A stretch of 64,000 nt of DNA, taken from the NCBI GenBank assembly GCA_045539925.1, contig JAZQGH010000173.1, forward strand, positions 6,802 through 70,801, written 5' to 3'. Below, in pieces: positions 31,798 to 40,616 of the stretch (position 1 is the first letter of the stretch; each line of letters starts with the position of its first letter). The DNA is from SFWF01 sp045539925. Its GTDB lineage: Bacteria; Bacillota; Clostridia; Oscillospirales; Acutalibacteraceae. The notes beneath the pieces were generated by a model that saw nothing but the letters and a program-made list of their open reading frames with translations, was not told where the DNA came from and ran no database searches. The position numbers and the translations under genes were made by a program.

Positions 31798-32103
31798 ATG
31801 AGCATTGCAGAAAAATATTACACCGATACCGCACGAATACAGAAATATCTTGGAATAAACGACAGGGGCGATACGGTTTATGAGGATGAAATCACTGTGC
31901 CGTGTCGATTTTGTTACGAGCAAAAAGAAACGCTTGACAGTAAGGCAAACAAGATTTTGAGTACAGCAACAATGCTCTGCGGAGTTTTTATTCCGGCTTT
32001 AAGTATTGTTTCGGATGCCTTTAACAACCGCTTTACAGTGAAAGCCTGTGAGCCTGTTAAAAGAATTTCGGGAGAAATTGATCATTACGAGGTGACGCTC
32101 TGA
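31798..32103 (+). CDS. Putative minor capsid/head closure protein
   Basis: 101 residues: YYTDTARIQKYLGINDRGDT, then VPCRFCYEQKETLDSKANKI, a beta-rich protein in the place of Minor_capsid_1 or head-closure (gp16-type) proteins. Stop overlaps the next start by one base. Confidence 0.65.
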   Translation: MSIAEKYYTDTARIQKYLGINDRGDTVYEDEITVPCRFCYEQKETLDSKANKILSTATMLCGVFIPALSIVSDAFNNRFTVKACEPVKRISGEIDHYEVTL

Positions 32104-32552
32104 TGGCAAAAAGAATTCATATCAACAAAGAGGATTATCTTAAAGGGCTTAAGGATGCCGTTCAGAACATTCAGGATGCAGTTGACAAAATGGAACATAA
32201 GAGCGTTCAGGGACTTGCTAAAGCACTTATGTTTGTCGGTGCTGAAAGCCAGAACAAAGCACCTGTTGATACAGGTGATCTTCGGGGTTCTCTTGAAATT
32301 GATATTGACGATACAATGATCGCAAAGGGCATATCCGGCGGTGGCATTGATGAGATAAGTGATGTACCCGAAAACGGAAGAGTGGGCACAATCAGTTACA
32401 ACACTCCCTATGCTGCCAATCAACACGAACACACAGAATATGACCATCCTTTAGGCGGTCAGGCAAAATACCTTGAAAGCGTTATGATAAACGAAAAAGA
32501 CAGAATTGTCGCAATAATAGCAGACAGTATAATGGAAGGATGGGAAGAATAG
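32103..32552 (+). CDS. HK97 gp10/Minor_capsid_2-like head-tail joining protein
   Basis: 149 residues with the family words APVDTGDLRGSLEID and YAANQHEHTEYDHPLGGQAK. Located between the head closure gene and the tail terminator-like gene, the usual siphovirus order. Confidence 0.8.
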   Translation: MAKRIHINKEDYLKGLKDAVQNIQDAVDKMEHKSVQGLAKALMFVGAESQNKAPVDTGDLRGSLEIDIDDTMIAKGISGGGIDEISDVPENGRVGTISYNTPYAANQHEHTEYDHPLGGQAKYLESVMINEKDRIVAIIADSIMEGWEE

Positions 32553-32554
32553 GA

Positions 32555-32917
32555 ATGCTTGAAAGTCTGAAAAAATATCTGAGTGATAAAGGCTTTAGTA
32601 ACATATTTCTTGATATTATGCCGCCTGCGGAAAAATTCCCCGATGTTATAGGTCTTATGGAATGGAATGCGCCGATTTCTCAGACAGTCGGAGAGATAAC
32701 ACACTACATACAAATTCAGGTAAGACGGTCTGACTACGAATCTGCAAAAAGTGACTGCACGCAAATAATGCAGCTGCTTGACAGCGGAGAAAATGAACAA
32801 CTCATACAGCTTGACGACAATACACTGTGTATATCACGTCCGCGCAGAGCACCGATAATTTTAGAGCGCGGCAGCGGTTACACAGTGTTTTATTGTGAGC
32901 TTGCTATGTGGGATTAA
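32555..32917 (+). CDS. Tail terminator/Minor_capsid_3-like protein
   Basis: 120 residues from ATG 32555, three bases after the previous stop. Words such as LESLKKYLSDKGFSNIFLDI, YIQIQVRRSDYESAKSDCTQ and a final FYCELAMWD fit the Minor_capsid_3 type that caps the tail tube. Confidence 0.7.
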   Translation: MLESLKKYLSDKGFSNIFLDIMPPAEKFPDVIGLMEWNAPISQTVGEITHYIQIQVRRSDYESAKSDCTQIMQLLDSGENEQLIQLDDNTLCISRPRRAPIILERGSGYTVFYCELAMWD

Positions 32918-32950
32918 AAATATCAAAAATGAAGAAATGAGGTAATTTTT

Positions 32951-33499
32951 ATGTCAAACAGAAAATATTTAAAAGGCTTTGCAAATCTCGGCTTTCTGCC
33001 TGTAACGGCAGATACCGCAGGAGCTTATACAGCAGGGAATACATACACAGCCGTTCCCGGCGCGATTTCTTGTGCTTCCAATAACAACAAAGAGGATTTT
33101 GAGATAAAAGCCGACGATGGAATATGGGACAGCGGTTCGGAATGGGACAGCTCCGAGCTTACGATAGTTATTGCCGAAACCGAGCTTGCTCTGTATGCTG
33201 CTTTGACAGGCTCAACATACAGCAATAATGTTCTTGAAGAATCAACCCTTGATGAAGCGCCGCTCATTGCACTGACATTTTCGGCACTCCAAGCCGACGG
33301 AGGCTACAGACTGTTCAGATACTATTGCTGCCGTTGCACAGACGCTAAGGTATCTCACACAACCAAAGGTCAGAACAAGGACGCTCAGACCTATGAATTC
33401 ACCTTCAAGGTTATGCCGAGAAAGCTTGATCAGAATATACGCGGAGTGAAAGATGTCGCAAAAGGCAGCAGCCTGTCCTGGCTTAAATCTATAACCTGA
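32951..33499 (+). CDS. Major tail (tube) protein
   Basis: 182 residues: MSNRKYLKGFANLGFLPVTA, DGIWDSGSEWDSSELTIVIA, GGYRLFRYYCCRCTDAKVSH and YEFTFKVMPRK. The beta-rich pattern and position before the tail chaperone genes are those of siphovirus tube proteins. Confidence 0.8.
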   Translation: MSNRKYLKGFANLGFLPVTADTAGAYTAGNTYTAVPGAISCASNNNKEDFEIKADDGIWDSGSEWDSSELTIVIAETELALYAALTGSTYSNNVLEESTLDEAPLIALTFSALQADGGYRLFRYYCCRCTDAKVSHTTKGQNKDAQTYEFTFKVMPRKLDQNIRGVKDVAKGSSLSWLKSIT

Positions 33500-33510
33500 G
33501 AGGTATGACA

Positions 33511-34002
33511 ATGTTTAAAAATTTCAAGTACAGGGATAAAAGCTTAGAGCTTTCCTTACCTAAAGCAAAAGAGCTTCACGGGGTAAAAATCGTGAAGCTC
33601 CCCATAGCAAGATATTTAGCGGCTGTCAACACTCTTGAAAATCTTCCGCATATCTTTGTCAGTGAATTGATACCCAACGCCGACAGTGCAAAAGATCTTC
33701 TTACAAAGCTTATGAACGGCGACAAGGAATTTATTGAAACTCTGCTGTTTAAAATGCTGACTGTTATTCCCAAAGAGCTTTGCAGGCTTCTTTCCGAGCT
33801 TCTCGGCATACCGGAAGAACGTCTGCTTGATGTAGATTCCAAAAATCCGCTTTCGCTCAACGAGCTTGCAGAGGTACTTATAGCCTTTTGGGAAGAAAAT
33901 GATATGTCTGATTTTTTCGTGAACGTGCGGAGGCTCAGTGTGATGCTGACCGCACTGACACAGACAACAGCCGATACTGGCTCCAAAAATGGCTTGCAGT
34001 AG
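33511..34002 (+). CDS. Tail assembly chaperone gpG-like (0-frame product)
   Basis: 163 residues from ATG 33511 (GAGAGG seven bases upstream; ATG 33505 is too close). Helical, acidic: SLPKAKELHGVKIVKLPIAR, LPHIFVSELIPNADSAKDLL. It lies between the tube and tape measure genes and contains the slippery site for the gpGT extension. Confidence 0.8.
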   Translation: MFKNFKYRDKSLELSLPKAKELHGVKIVKLPIARYLAAVNTLENLPHIFVSELIPNADSAKDLLTKLMNGDKEFIETLLFKMLTVIPKELCRLLSELLGIPEERLLDVDSKNPLSLNELAEVLIAFWEENDMSDFFVNVRRLSVMLTALTQTTADTGSKNGLQ

Positions 34003-34148
34003 GACAGAGCATAGGAGTTACAAAATCCGAATTGCTTAATGAATATCATTATGATGAATTTGTAGCTATGATGGATGAATACAACGATATGCACAGGCTT
34101 GACAAGGACGAGGACAAGGACGAAGAAGTATTTGCAGAAGACTTTTGA
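33511..34148 (+). CDS. Tail assembly chaperone gpGT-like fusion by -1 frameshift
   Basis: At 33912-33918 the sequence reads T TTT TTC in the zero frame (GAT TTT TTC), a perfect X-XXY-YYZ slippery heptamer. A -1 slip leads into CGT GAA CGT GCG GAG and an open frame to TGA 34146-34148, adding about 77 residues that include SRYWLQKWLAVGQSIGVTKS and YDEFVAMMDEYNDMHRL. This is the standard gpG-gpGT arrangement of siphovirus tail chaperones, where the ratio of the two products controls tail length assembly. Confidence 0.82.
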
Positions 34149-34189
34149 TAAAAAATACCGCCTAACCTAAATTTTCGGTCAGGCGGTAT
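34149..34189 (-). terminator. Terminator of the hicA-hicB unit
   Basis: On the minus strand ATACCGCCT pairs with AGGCGGTAT and is followed by six T (plus-strand A run at 34150-34155). It lies just after hicB and convergently after the tail chaperone gene. Confidence 0.7.
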
Positions 34190-34195
34190 CGGTTA

Positions 34196-34597
34196 TTATG
34201 AGCTTAAGCCGAGCTTTTTAATTAAAGCTTCTTGGAGAACTGAGGAGAAATTCAAATTTTCACGCATTGACATAGTATTGAGCCAGGAAGGAATAGTCAA
34301 TGTCTTTTTTACAGACTTGCTGCTGTACGTTTTTTCGTATTCAACAGGGTCAAAAGCAACCATTGAAACAAACTGACCTTCTTCTGTTTTTATACTTTCG
34401 GGAGATGACGGTTTAGGAATGTTTATATCGTGGTTTGCATATGTTTCCAGGCAAAGTCCAATAGCTTCTGTTATATATTCAACAGCTTCTTCAAAGCTAT
34501 CTCCCTGAGAAACGCAACCTTGAATATCGGGAATCCAGACAGAATAGCCAATGTCCTCTTTTTGGAAAACGGCAGGATAAAAAATCTTTGTACTCAT
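34196..34597 (-). CDS. hicB: HicB-family antitoxin
   Basis: 133 residues. An N-terminal HicB fold (FYPAVFQKEDIGYSVWIPDI, then QGCVSQGDSFEEAVEYITEA) and a C-terminal ribbon-helix-helix-like part (KKTLTIPSWLNTMSMRENLN, then FSSVLQEALIKKLGL). It neutralises the HicA mRNA interferase and represses its own operon. It lies with hicA on the minus strand within a plus-strand tail operon, a typical moron position. RBS GGAGG before ATG 34597. Confidence 0.9.
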   Translation of the reverse strand: MSTKIFYPAVFQKEDIGYSVWIPDIQGCVSQGDSFEEAVEYITEAIGLCLETYANHDINIPKPSSPESIKTEEGQFVSMVAFDPVEYEKTYSSKSVKKTLTIPSWLNTMSMRENLNFSSVLQEALIKKLGLSS

Positions 34598-34645
34598 AAA
34601 TATTACCTCCTGTTTTTATATTATATCGCTTCTAAAGGACTTATT

Positions 34646-34828
34646 TTAGCCCTGCTTCTTTAAGAATTTTCTGTTCTGTACCTTTTTTAAATCTTTTGAA
34701 TGCATTGGTACGATAGCACTTCTTTTGCTTTCCGGGTTAAAAAATATTCTGTGAGAACCTTTTTGTCTGTCAAAAATAAAACCGTTTTTCAGCAGAAGCT
34801 TTTCCATTTGCTTTGGTGTCATTGGCAT
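34646..34828 (-). CDS. hicA: HicA-family mRNA interferase, C-terminus frameshifted
   Basis: 60 residues: MPMTPKQMEKLLLKNGFIFD, RQKGSHRIFFNP with the catalytic His (GSH), and VPMHSKDLKK. After that the frame differs from the family: an A6 run (plus-strand T6 at 34683-34688) is one base too short. The family ending GTEQKILKEAGLK is present one frame over, ending at TAA 34641, but the actual frame reads VQNRKFLKKQG and stops at 34646. The change removes the last conserved helix sequence, so activity may be reduced. Sequencing error, natural mutation, or slippage in the A run are all possible. Confidence 0.8.
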   Translation of the reverse strand: MPMTPKQMEKLLLKNGFIFDRQKGSHRIFFNPESKRSAIVPMHSKDLKKVQNRKFLKKQG

Positions 34829-34941
34829 TTGATTAGTCCTCCTTCCTGTAATACATTATAATACGTGTAACACGTGTCTGTCAATACTTTTAGCGCAGAT
34901 TTTTTATTTTTTTTATTTTAAAACGAAACGCAGGTGAATTT

Positions 34942-37900
34942 ATGCCGAATGAAATCGAAGTCGCAAGGCTTGTTGCAAGTATAGACGCAAATACCGATGG
35001 TCTTGAGGAAGGTGTAAAGCAGTCCGAAAAATCATTACAGAAGCTCAATAAGGCTCTTGTTGACAATCAATATAAACAAAAGGACTGCAACAAAACTATT
35101 TCCGATGCAAGAAGAGAGTTAAAAAATATAGAAAAGGAAATAGGCGAAAATAAAAAAGCAAACGAAGATCAAAAAAAGAGAATTGAAGAACTGAATAATA
35201 CTATTGAAGACGAAAAGCTGAAGCTTTCGAAACTGAAAACAGAACAGGCAGGTCTAAGACAGGTTATTTCCGAAACGAGCAAGGAAATTTTAAACAACAA
35301 TAATCAATGGACAATCCTTAAAGGCACCCTTGCAAATTTAGCGTCTGACGGACTTCAAAAAGTCGGCTCTAAGTTACTTGAAATAGGCAGAGGCATTATC
35401 CAAACAGGCGAACAATTCACAGCTTCAATGTCAGAGGTGCAGGCAATATCGGGAGCAACGGGAGAGCAGCTTAAACAGCTTGAAGAAGCAGCAAGGCTTT
35501 ATGGTTCAACAACTAAGTTTTCCGCGAATGAAGCGGCTGACGCGCTTAAATATATGGCTCTTGCAGGCTGGGACGCTCAGACCTCAATATCGGCATTGCC
35601 GGGTGTTCTTGACCTTGCGGCAGCTTCGGGAATGGGACTTGCACAGGCTTCGGATATGGTAACGGATTATCTTTCGGCTTTCGGTATGGAAGCTTCTCAG
35701 GCTTCATATTTTTCCGATTTGCTTACATATGCGCAGGGTAATTCAAATACATCGGCAGAGCAATTAGGAGAAGCCTATCGCAATTGTGCGGCAAACCTTA
35801 ATGCGGCAGGACAGGATATTGAAACAGTCACATCAATGCTTGAAGCTATGGCAAATCAGGGCTTAAAAGGTTCACAGTCGGGTACGGTGCTTACGGCGGT
35901 TATGCGTGATATTACAAGCAAGATGGAGGACGGAGCGGTAAAAATAGGAAATGTCTCCGTTGCCGTACAGGACGCAGAGGGTAATTTCCGCGACCTTACG
36001 GATATAATGACCGATGTTTCAAAAGCTGTTGACGGAATGGGTACGGCAACACGCGCTACGGCACTTTCAAGCGTTTTTACGGAAGAATCCATAAAGGGTG
36101 TTAATCTCATACTTAATGAGGGCGTTGATAAAATAGCGGACTATGAATCTGCACTCAGAAGCTCTACAGGGGCAGCAAGTGAAGCTGCTAAGGTTATGAA
36201 TGATAATCTGTCGGGCGATATAAAGAATATGCAGAGCGCCTTTGATGAGCTTAAGCTTAAGATATATGAAGGCGCGGAAAGTCCTCTCAGAAGCCTTGTA
36301 CAGACGATAACAAAGAGCGGTGTGCCTGCTTTGGAATCTATTATTGATAACCTTGATAAGGTTATTCCGGTTATTGTAGGCGCTGCGACGGCAATGGGTA
36401 CAATGAAAGCTTCCCTTGCTATCGGAAAACTGATATATGATTTATCGGGCGGTATGAAAAATCTCACATTCACTACACAGGCACAGACAGTTGCAACGCA
36501 GGCACAAACTGTTGCAACAGAAGCACAGACAGTTGCGACAGAGGGTGCAACTGTTGCAACACACGGTTTGAATGCTGCAATGGCTGCCAACGTTATCGGT
36601 CTTGTTTTAAGTGGGGTTATGGCTCTTGTCAGTGCGCTGGGCTCTTATGCTATAATGTCAGGCTCTGCTTCCGAAGCTACGGAAAATTACACAGACTGTC
36701 TTGAAGAGCTTAATAAGGCAAATGAAACCGCTAAAGAAAATATGGCTTCTGCTAAAGAAGAGGCAGCAAATATACAAGCGCTTGCAGCTGAATATGATGA
36801 GCTGCGGAATCAAGCTTCACTTACGGCAGGAGAAAAGGAACGTCTTGATGGTATTGCTTCACAGCTTGCCGATACGCTTGGCACTACCACAGAAGCGCTA
36901 AAGGATAAAAACGGGGCTTATATGGATATATCATCTTCCATTGATGATTATATAGACAAGCTCATTGAACAGGCTGAATATGAAGCTTATGCCGATAAAA
37001 TAAGAGCGGCAGCGGTTGACAGAATGAACGCTGAGGACAGTTTGAAGGCGGCTCAGAAAAGGCGCGATGATGCTCAAAAGGCATTGGATGATTCAGGATT
37101 ACAACAATTGGCTAATGCCGCCGAAGAAAACGGATATACACTCGGAGGGCGCCAAAAGGAAGAACTTCAAGAGCTTAAAGGAGCGCTTGAACAAGCAGAA
37201 AAAGAAGTGCATAAATTCGAGGTTGCTTACGGCTATGCCAACGCCGAATTAGAAGTAGCCCAGGAAAAAATCAAAGAGCTCGGAAATGCCACAGACGATA
37301 CATCGGACAGTACCCTAAGCGCGGAAGAGGCTACCGAGAATTATAATAAAAAGCTTAATGAGTATGAGGATCTTCTCACAAATGCAGATGACGCGCTCAA
37401 AAACACAACAGATGAACAATCTTCGCTTAAGCAGGAGCTGACGGACGCCAACAAAGCTCTTGACGAAAACAAAAAGCTTATTAAGGACGAAACGGAAAAT
37501 CTCAAAAAGCTTATTGATGAGCAGTCTAAATGTAATACCGAGACAGAGGACGGCAAAAATAAATACAAAGATCTCCAAGAGAAGATAGATAAATCAAGCT
37601 CGACACTTTCAGTGTATATCGACAAGCAAAAGGAACTCGGTCAAAATGTCAGTAATGTAAAGACAAAAATTGAACAAGCCGCCGAAGCCTCGAAAACGCT
37701 TGATGAAAAGCTCGCTGAGCTTTCAAAGCAATCAAATTCGCTCCGTTCGGAAATGAACAGCCTTGCAAGCTCTGTCAAGCAGCTTGAAAAGGGTGAAGCT
37801 CTCAGTCTTGATACTATTCTGTCGCTAATAGAGAAATATCCCGAATATACGGATCAACTCGTATCGGCGGCAGGAAACGCGGACCTGCAAAAGAAAGCTC

Positions 37901-39735
37901 TTGAAGCTCTTTTTAATGCCAAAAAGAATGAATATCTCCTCGCTCAGCAGGCAGCGATTGATAAAATCAAGGCAAGCAATGAAGAAACAAAAGCAGTTGT
38001 CAAGAATGTGGAAATGCAAATCAGAGTATATGAAATGCTCGGAGGAATAGTAGGAGCAGTAGCTACAGCTTCCGCTATTGCAAATATAGCCCTGCTGAAC
38101 ACTCAAATATCAGAGGCGGAAAGGCAAATAGCCGCTCTTGAAAAAAGAAAGGCTTTTGCAGAGAGTTTGAGCGCCGGCAGCTTCAGTAATAACAATTCTG
38201 CTTCTTCTTCATCTTCTTCAAAAAGCTCCGGAGGTTCAAGCGGGGCAAGCAAGAGCACCACTACCTACACCACAAGCGGCAGAGGGGTAAACGGTGTTGA
38301 GGGTAACTCATATGCACAGTCAAGAATGAAGTGGATCGAACGCGTCCGCAATCTTGAAAAAATGACGTTGAGCGAAGAAATAAAGGAGCTTGAAACACTT
38401 AGAAGGCGTACAGATCTGACCTATGAAGAAATGTATGAAATAGATCTTAAGCTGTATAAGGACAGACAAAAGCTGCTTGAAGAAGATAAATCTTCCCGCC
38501 AATCCGCCCTACAGGCTGAATATGACAGGATAGATAAGCTTGTAAAGCGAAATCTGATAAGTGCAAGAGAAGAAATACGGTTGCTTGAAAATATTGCAAA
38601 AAAATATAAGCTGACTACCGAACAGAAAATTGCTCTTGAAGAAAAGCTCTATGAGAAAAAACAGCAGTTAAGGGATAAGGAAATATCTGCACTTGATAAG
38701 CTTGGTGATGCCGTAGTTACTGCACTCAAAAACAAGTATGAGCAGCAGAAGCAGCTTGAAGAAAAGCGTATTGATGAATCAATCGAAAGCTGGAAGAAAT
38801 GGGAAGACAGTACAGTCAATGCCATTCAGGGTCAGATCGACGCACTTGATGAGCTTAAGAAGACCCACGAGGAGGAAAATGCCCGTGAGGAATACGAGCA
38901 TAAGCGTCAGGTTCTTGAGCTTCAAAAGCGTTATGAAAAGGATGACTTTAACCGCAAGCAGATACAAAAGCAGATTGCAGCACTCGACAAGGAAGAAAAT
39001 GAACGTCTTGCAAATCTCGAAATTGAGGAAAGAAAAAAGGCTCTGCAAGAACAGCAGGAAGCTGTAAGAAAGCTATCATCGGATAATCAGACAAGGCTTG
39101 AAAACGGTAAGTCTGACATTTCTGCAAAGTATGATAAGTATCTGAACGACTTTGCTTTACAGGGTGAAGCAAGAAACTTCATACTCAACAATTCTTCATC
39201 TCAGATAACAAGTCTTATTAACCGATATGCTTCCGATTATGAAATGCTTGGTACTTCATTGGGTGAAAGTCTGTATCAGGGTATAAGCAAGAAAGTTGAT
39301 AATATAATCAAATATGTTGACAATATCACCCTTGCAACAGATACAATGAGCGAAAAAGCAAAGGCAGCTTTTGAACTGAAAAACAACTCAGCTTCAGTTC
39401 AGCGGCAGGCAGATTATCTGCAAAAATTGATACCGTCAGCATCAAGTTCAGCACAGAAAATAAATTCTGTAATAAATGATTTTGCTTCAAAAATAGATTA
39501 CTTTTCATCGGGTGTGTCGGCTTACAAGCAAAGACTTGCCGTCACAGCCAATGCAGCGGCAGATAAATATTACCGGACGAAGAATCAGTATTACAGCAAT
39601 ACAAATTCCACTAAGAATGACAGCAAGACCGTAAATGTGTATCTGACAGCTAATTTTAACGATAAGGTTGACAGTCCTGTTAAGGTCAAACGTCAGCTTG
39701 AAAGCTTCGGATACGAAATTGCTAAACAAATCTGA
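34942..39735 (+). CDS. Tail tape measure protein
   Basis: 1,597 residues, the longest gene. An N-terminal coiled coil (about 15-110), a TP901-type core (QFTASMSEVQAISGATGEQL, then KFSANEAADALKYMALAGWD) and a hydrophobic segment (AMAANVIGLVLSGVMALVSA) identify a tape measure. A threefold short repeat (QTVAT, about residues 511-535) follows the core. Long coiled coils fill the rest (about 570-1000 and 1115-1420), with a Ser-rich low-complexity linker near 1085-1105. It sets tail length; by the usual 1.5 Angstrom per residue rule this suggests a siphovirus tail above 200 nm. It starts with an unremarkable RBS (CGCAGGTG). Confidence 0.92.
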   Translation: MPNEIEVARLVASIDANTDGLEEGVKQSEKSLQKLNKALVDNQYKQKDCNKTISDARRELKNIEKEIGENKKANEDQKKRIEELNNTIEDEKLKLSKLKTEQAGLRQVISETSKEILNNNNQWTILKGTLANLASDGLQKVGSKLLEIGRGIIQTGEQFTASMSEVQAISGATGEQLKQLEEAARLYGSTTKFSANEAADALKYMALAGWDAQTSISALPGVLDLAAASGMGLAQASDMVTDYLSAFGMEASQASYFSDLLTYAQGNSNTSAEQLGEAYRNCAANLNAAGQDIETVTSMLEAMANQGLKGSQSGTVLTAVMRDITSKMEDGAVKIGNVSVAVQDAEGNFRDLTDIMTDVSKAVDGMGTATRATALSSVFTEESIKGVNLILNEGVDKIADYESALRSSTGAASEAAKVMNDNLSGDIKNMQSAFDELKLKIYEGAESPLRSLVQTITKSGVPALESIIDNLDKVIPVIVGAATAMGTMKASLAIGKLIYDLSGGMKNLTFTTQAQTVATQAQTVATEAQTVATEGATVATHGLNAAMAANVIGLVLSGVMALVSALGSYAIMSGSASEATENYTDCLEELNKANETAKENMASAKEEAANIQALAAEYDELRNQASLTAGEKERLDGIASQLADTLGTTTEALKDKNGAYMDISSSIDDYIDKLIEQAEYEAYADKIRAAAVDRMNAEDSLKAAQKRRDDAQKALDDSGLQQLANAAEENGYTLGGRQKEELQELKGALEQAEKEVHKFEVAYGYANAELEVAQEKIKELGNATDDTSDSTLSAEEATENYNKKLNEYEDLLTNADDALKNTTDEQSSLKQELTDANKALDENKKLIKDETENLKKLIDEQSKCNTETEDGKNKYKDLQEKIDKSSSTLSVYIDKQKELGQNVSNVKTKIEQAAEASKTLDEKLAELSKQSNSLRSEMNSLASSVKQLEKGEALSLDTILSLIEKYPEYTDQLVSAAGNADLQKKALEALFNAKKNEYLLAQQAAIDKIKASNEETKAVVKNVEMQIRVYEMLGGIVGAVATASAIANIALLNTQISEAERQIAALEKRKAFAESLSAGSFSNNNSASSSSSSKSSGGSSGASKSTTTYTTSGRGVNGVEGNSYAQSRMKWIERVRNLEKMTLSEEIKELETLRRRTDLTYEEMYEIDLKLYKDRQKLLEEDKSSRQSALQAEYDRIDKLVKRNLISAREEIRLLENIAKKYKLTTEQKIALEEKLYEKKQQLRDKEISALDKLGDAVVTALKNKYEQQKQLEEKRIDESIESWKKWEDSTVNAIQGQIDALDELKKTHEEENAREEYEHKRQVLELQKRYEKDDFNRKQIQKQIAALDKEENERLANLEIEERKKALQEQQEAVRKLSSDNQTRLENGKSDISAKYDKYLNDFALQGEARNFILNNSSSQITSLINRYASDYEMLGTSLGESLYQGISKKVDNIIKYVDNITLATDTMSEKAKAAFELKNNSASVQRQADYLQKLIPSASSSAQKINSVINDFASKIDYFSSGVSAYKQRLAVTANAAADKYYRTKNQYYSNTNSTKNDSKTVNVYLTANFNDKVDSPVKVKRQLESFGYEIAKQI

Positions 39736-39744
39736 GGTGATTTA

Positions 39745-40614
39745 ATGCAAAAAATTATTTATGTCCCTCCGGGCGGCGACTTTGACGATGCGGAGAAGAG
39801 GATAGTCCTTGCGGCAGAAGAACCGTTCATACTTGAGGAGATCAGCGGTATTGGCGGAGTTGAGGCGGATATAATCAGTTCAGAGGTTGTCGGGATGGAC
39901 GGAGAATATTTTCAGGGCTGTAAGCAAAATTCCCGACCGATAAAGTGTAAGCTATGGGTGGACGGAAAAAACAGAGCCGATATGTATTCACAGCGAATGC
40001 GTCTTATCGGTATGCTTCGTCCTTCATCCGAGCAGGGGACTCTTTACTATGAGAATGATCATATTTCTGTAAAAATAAAGGCTGTTCCGCAGCTGCCTCC
40101 GGATTTTAAGGAACGCATCAGAAATTATAACGGTGCAGAAATTCAATTTTATTGCTGTTCTCCCCAGTGGCAAAGTCTTGAAGAGAAGAAGGCGGATATT
40201 GCCTATATTCCCGGCAGCGGGTTTACCTTTCCAAGAACCTTAAACAGCATAAGGTTTATTTATATGAAGGATACAGTGACGATAGACTACAAAGGTACGG
40301 CACCTACACCCGTCATAATTACGGTAGAGGGTCCTTCCGAAACACCGGCTATAACCAATGAAACTACAGGCAAAACCATTATGCTTACGAGATCTCTTTT
40401 ATCAGGAGAGCTGCTTGTTATCAATACTGAACGCGGAAACAAGAGTGTAAGCCTGTACAGCGGTGATACAGTGACTGACGCATTCGGTTATCTTTCCCCG
40501 ATGTCAGTCTTCTGGGAGCTTAAACCGGGACTTAACCGTATTGTTTACGGCAACGGCGGTACGGCACAAACAAGCGTACATATCAGGTATTATGAGCGTT
40601 ATTCGGGGGTGTGA
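39745..40614 (+). CDS. Distal tail protein (Dit/siphovirus tail component)
   Basis: 289 residues; beta-rich with CKLWVDGKNRADMYSQRMRL, LRPSSEQGTLYYENDH and IQFYCCSPQWQSL, the pattern of Sipho_tail/Dit proteins that join tube and baseplate. Directly after the tape measure, overlapping the next gene by a few bases. Confidence 0.85.
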   Translation: MQKIIYVPPGGDFDDAEKRIVLAAEEPFILEEISGIGGVEADIISSEVVGMDGEYFQGCKQNSRPIKCKLWVDGKNRADMYSQRMRLIGMLRPSSEQGTLYYENDHISVKIKAVPQLPPDFKERIRNYNGAEIQFYCCSPQWQSLEEKKADIAYIPGSGFTFPRTLNSIRFIYMKDTVTIDYKGTAPTPVIITVEGPSETPAITNETTGKTIMLTRSLLSGELLVINTERGNKSVSLYSGDTVTDAFGYLSPMSVFWELKPGLNRIVYGNGGTAQTSVHIRYYERYSGV

Positions 40615-40616
40615 TA

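Noticed and set aside
34155..34189. Terminator of the plus-strand tail chaperone operon
   Set aside because: The T run exists only on the minus strand, so the hairpin fits the end of hicB. Plus-strand transcription must continue into the tape measure gene.
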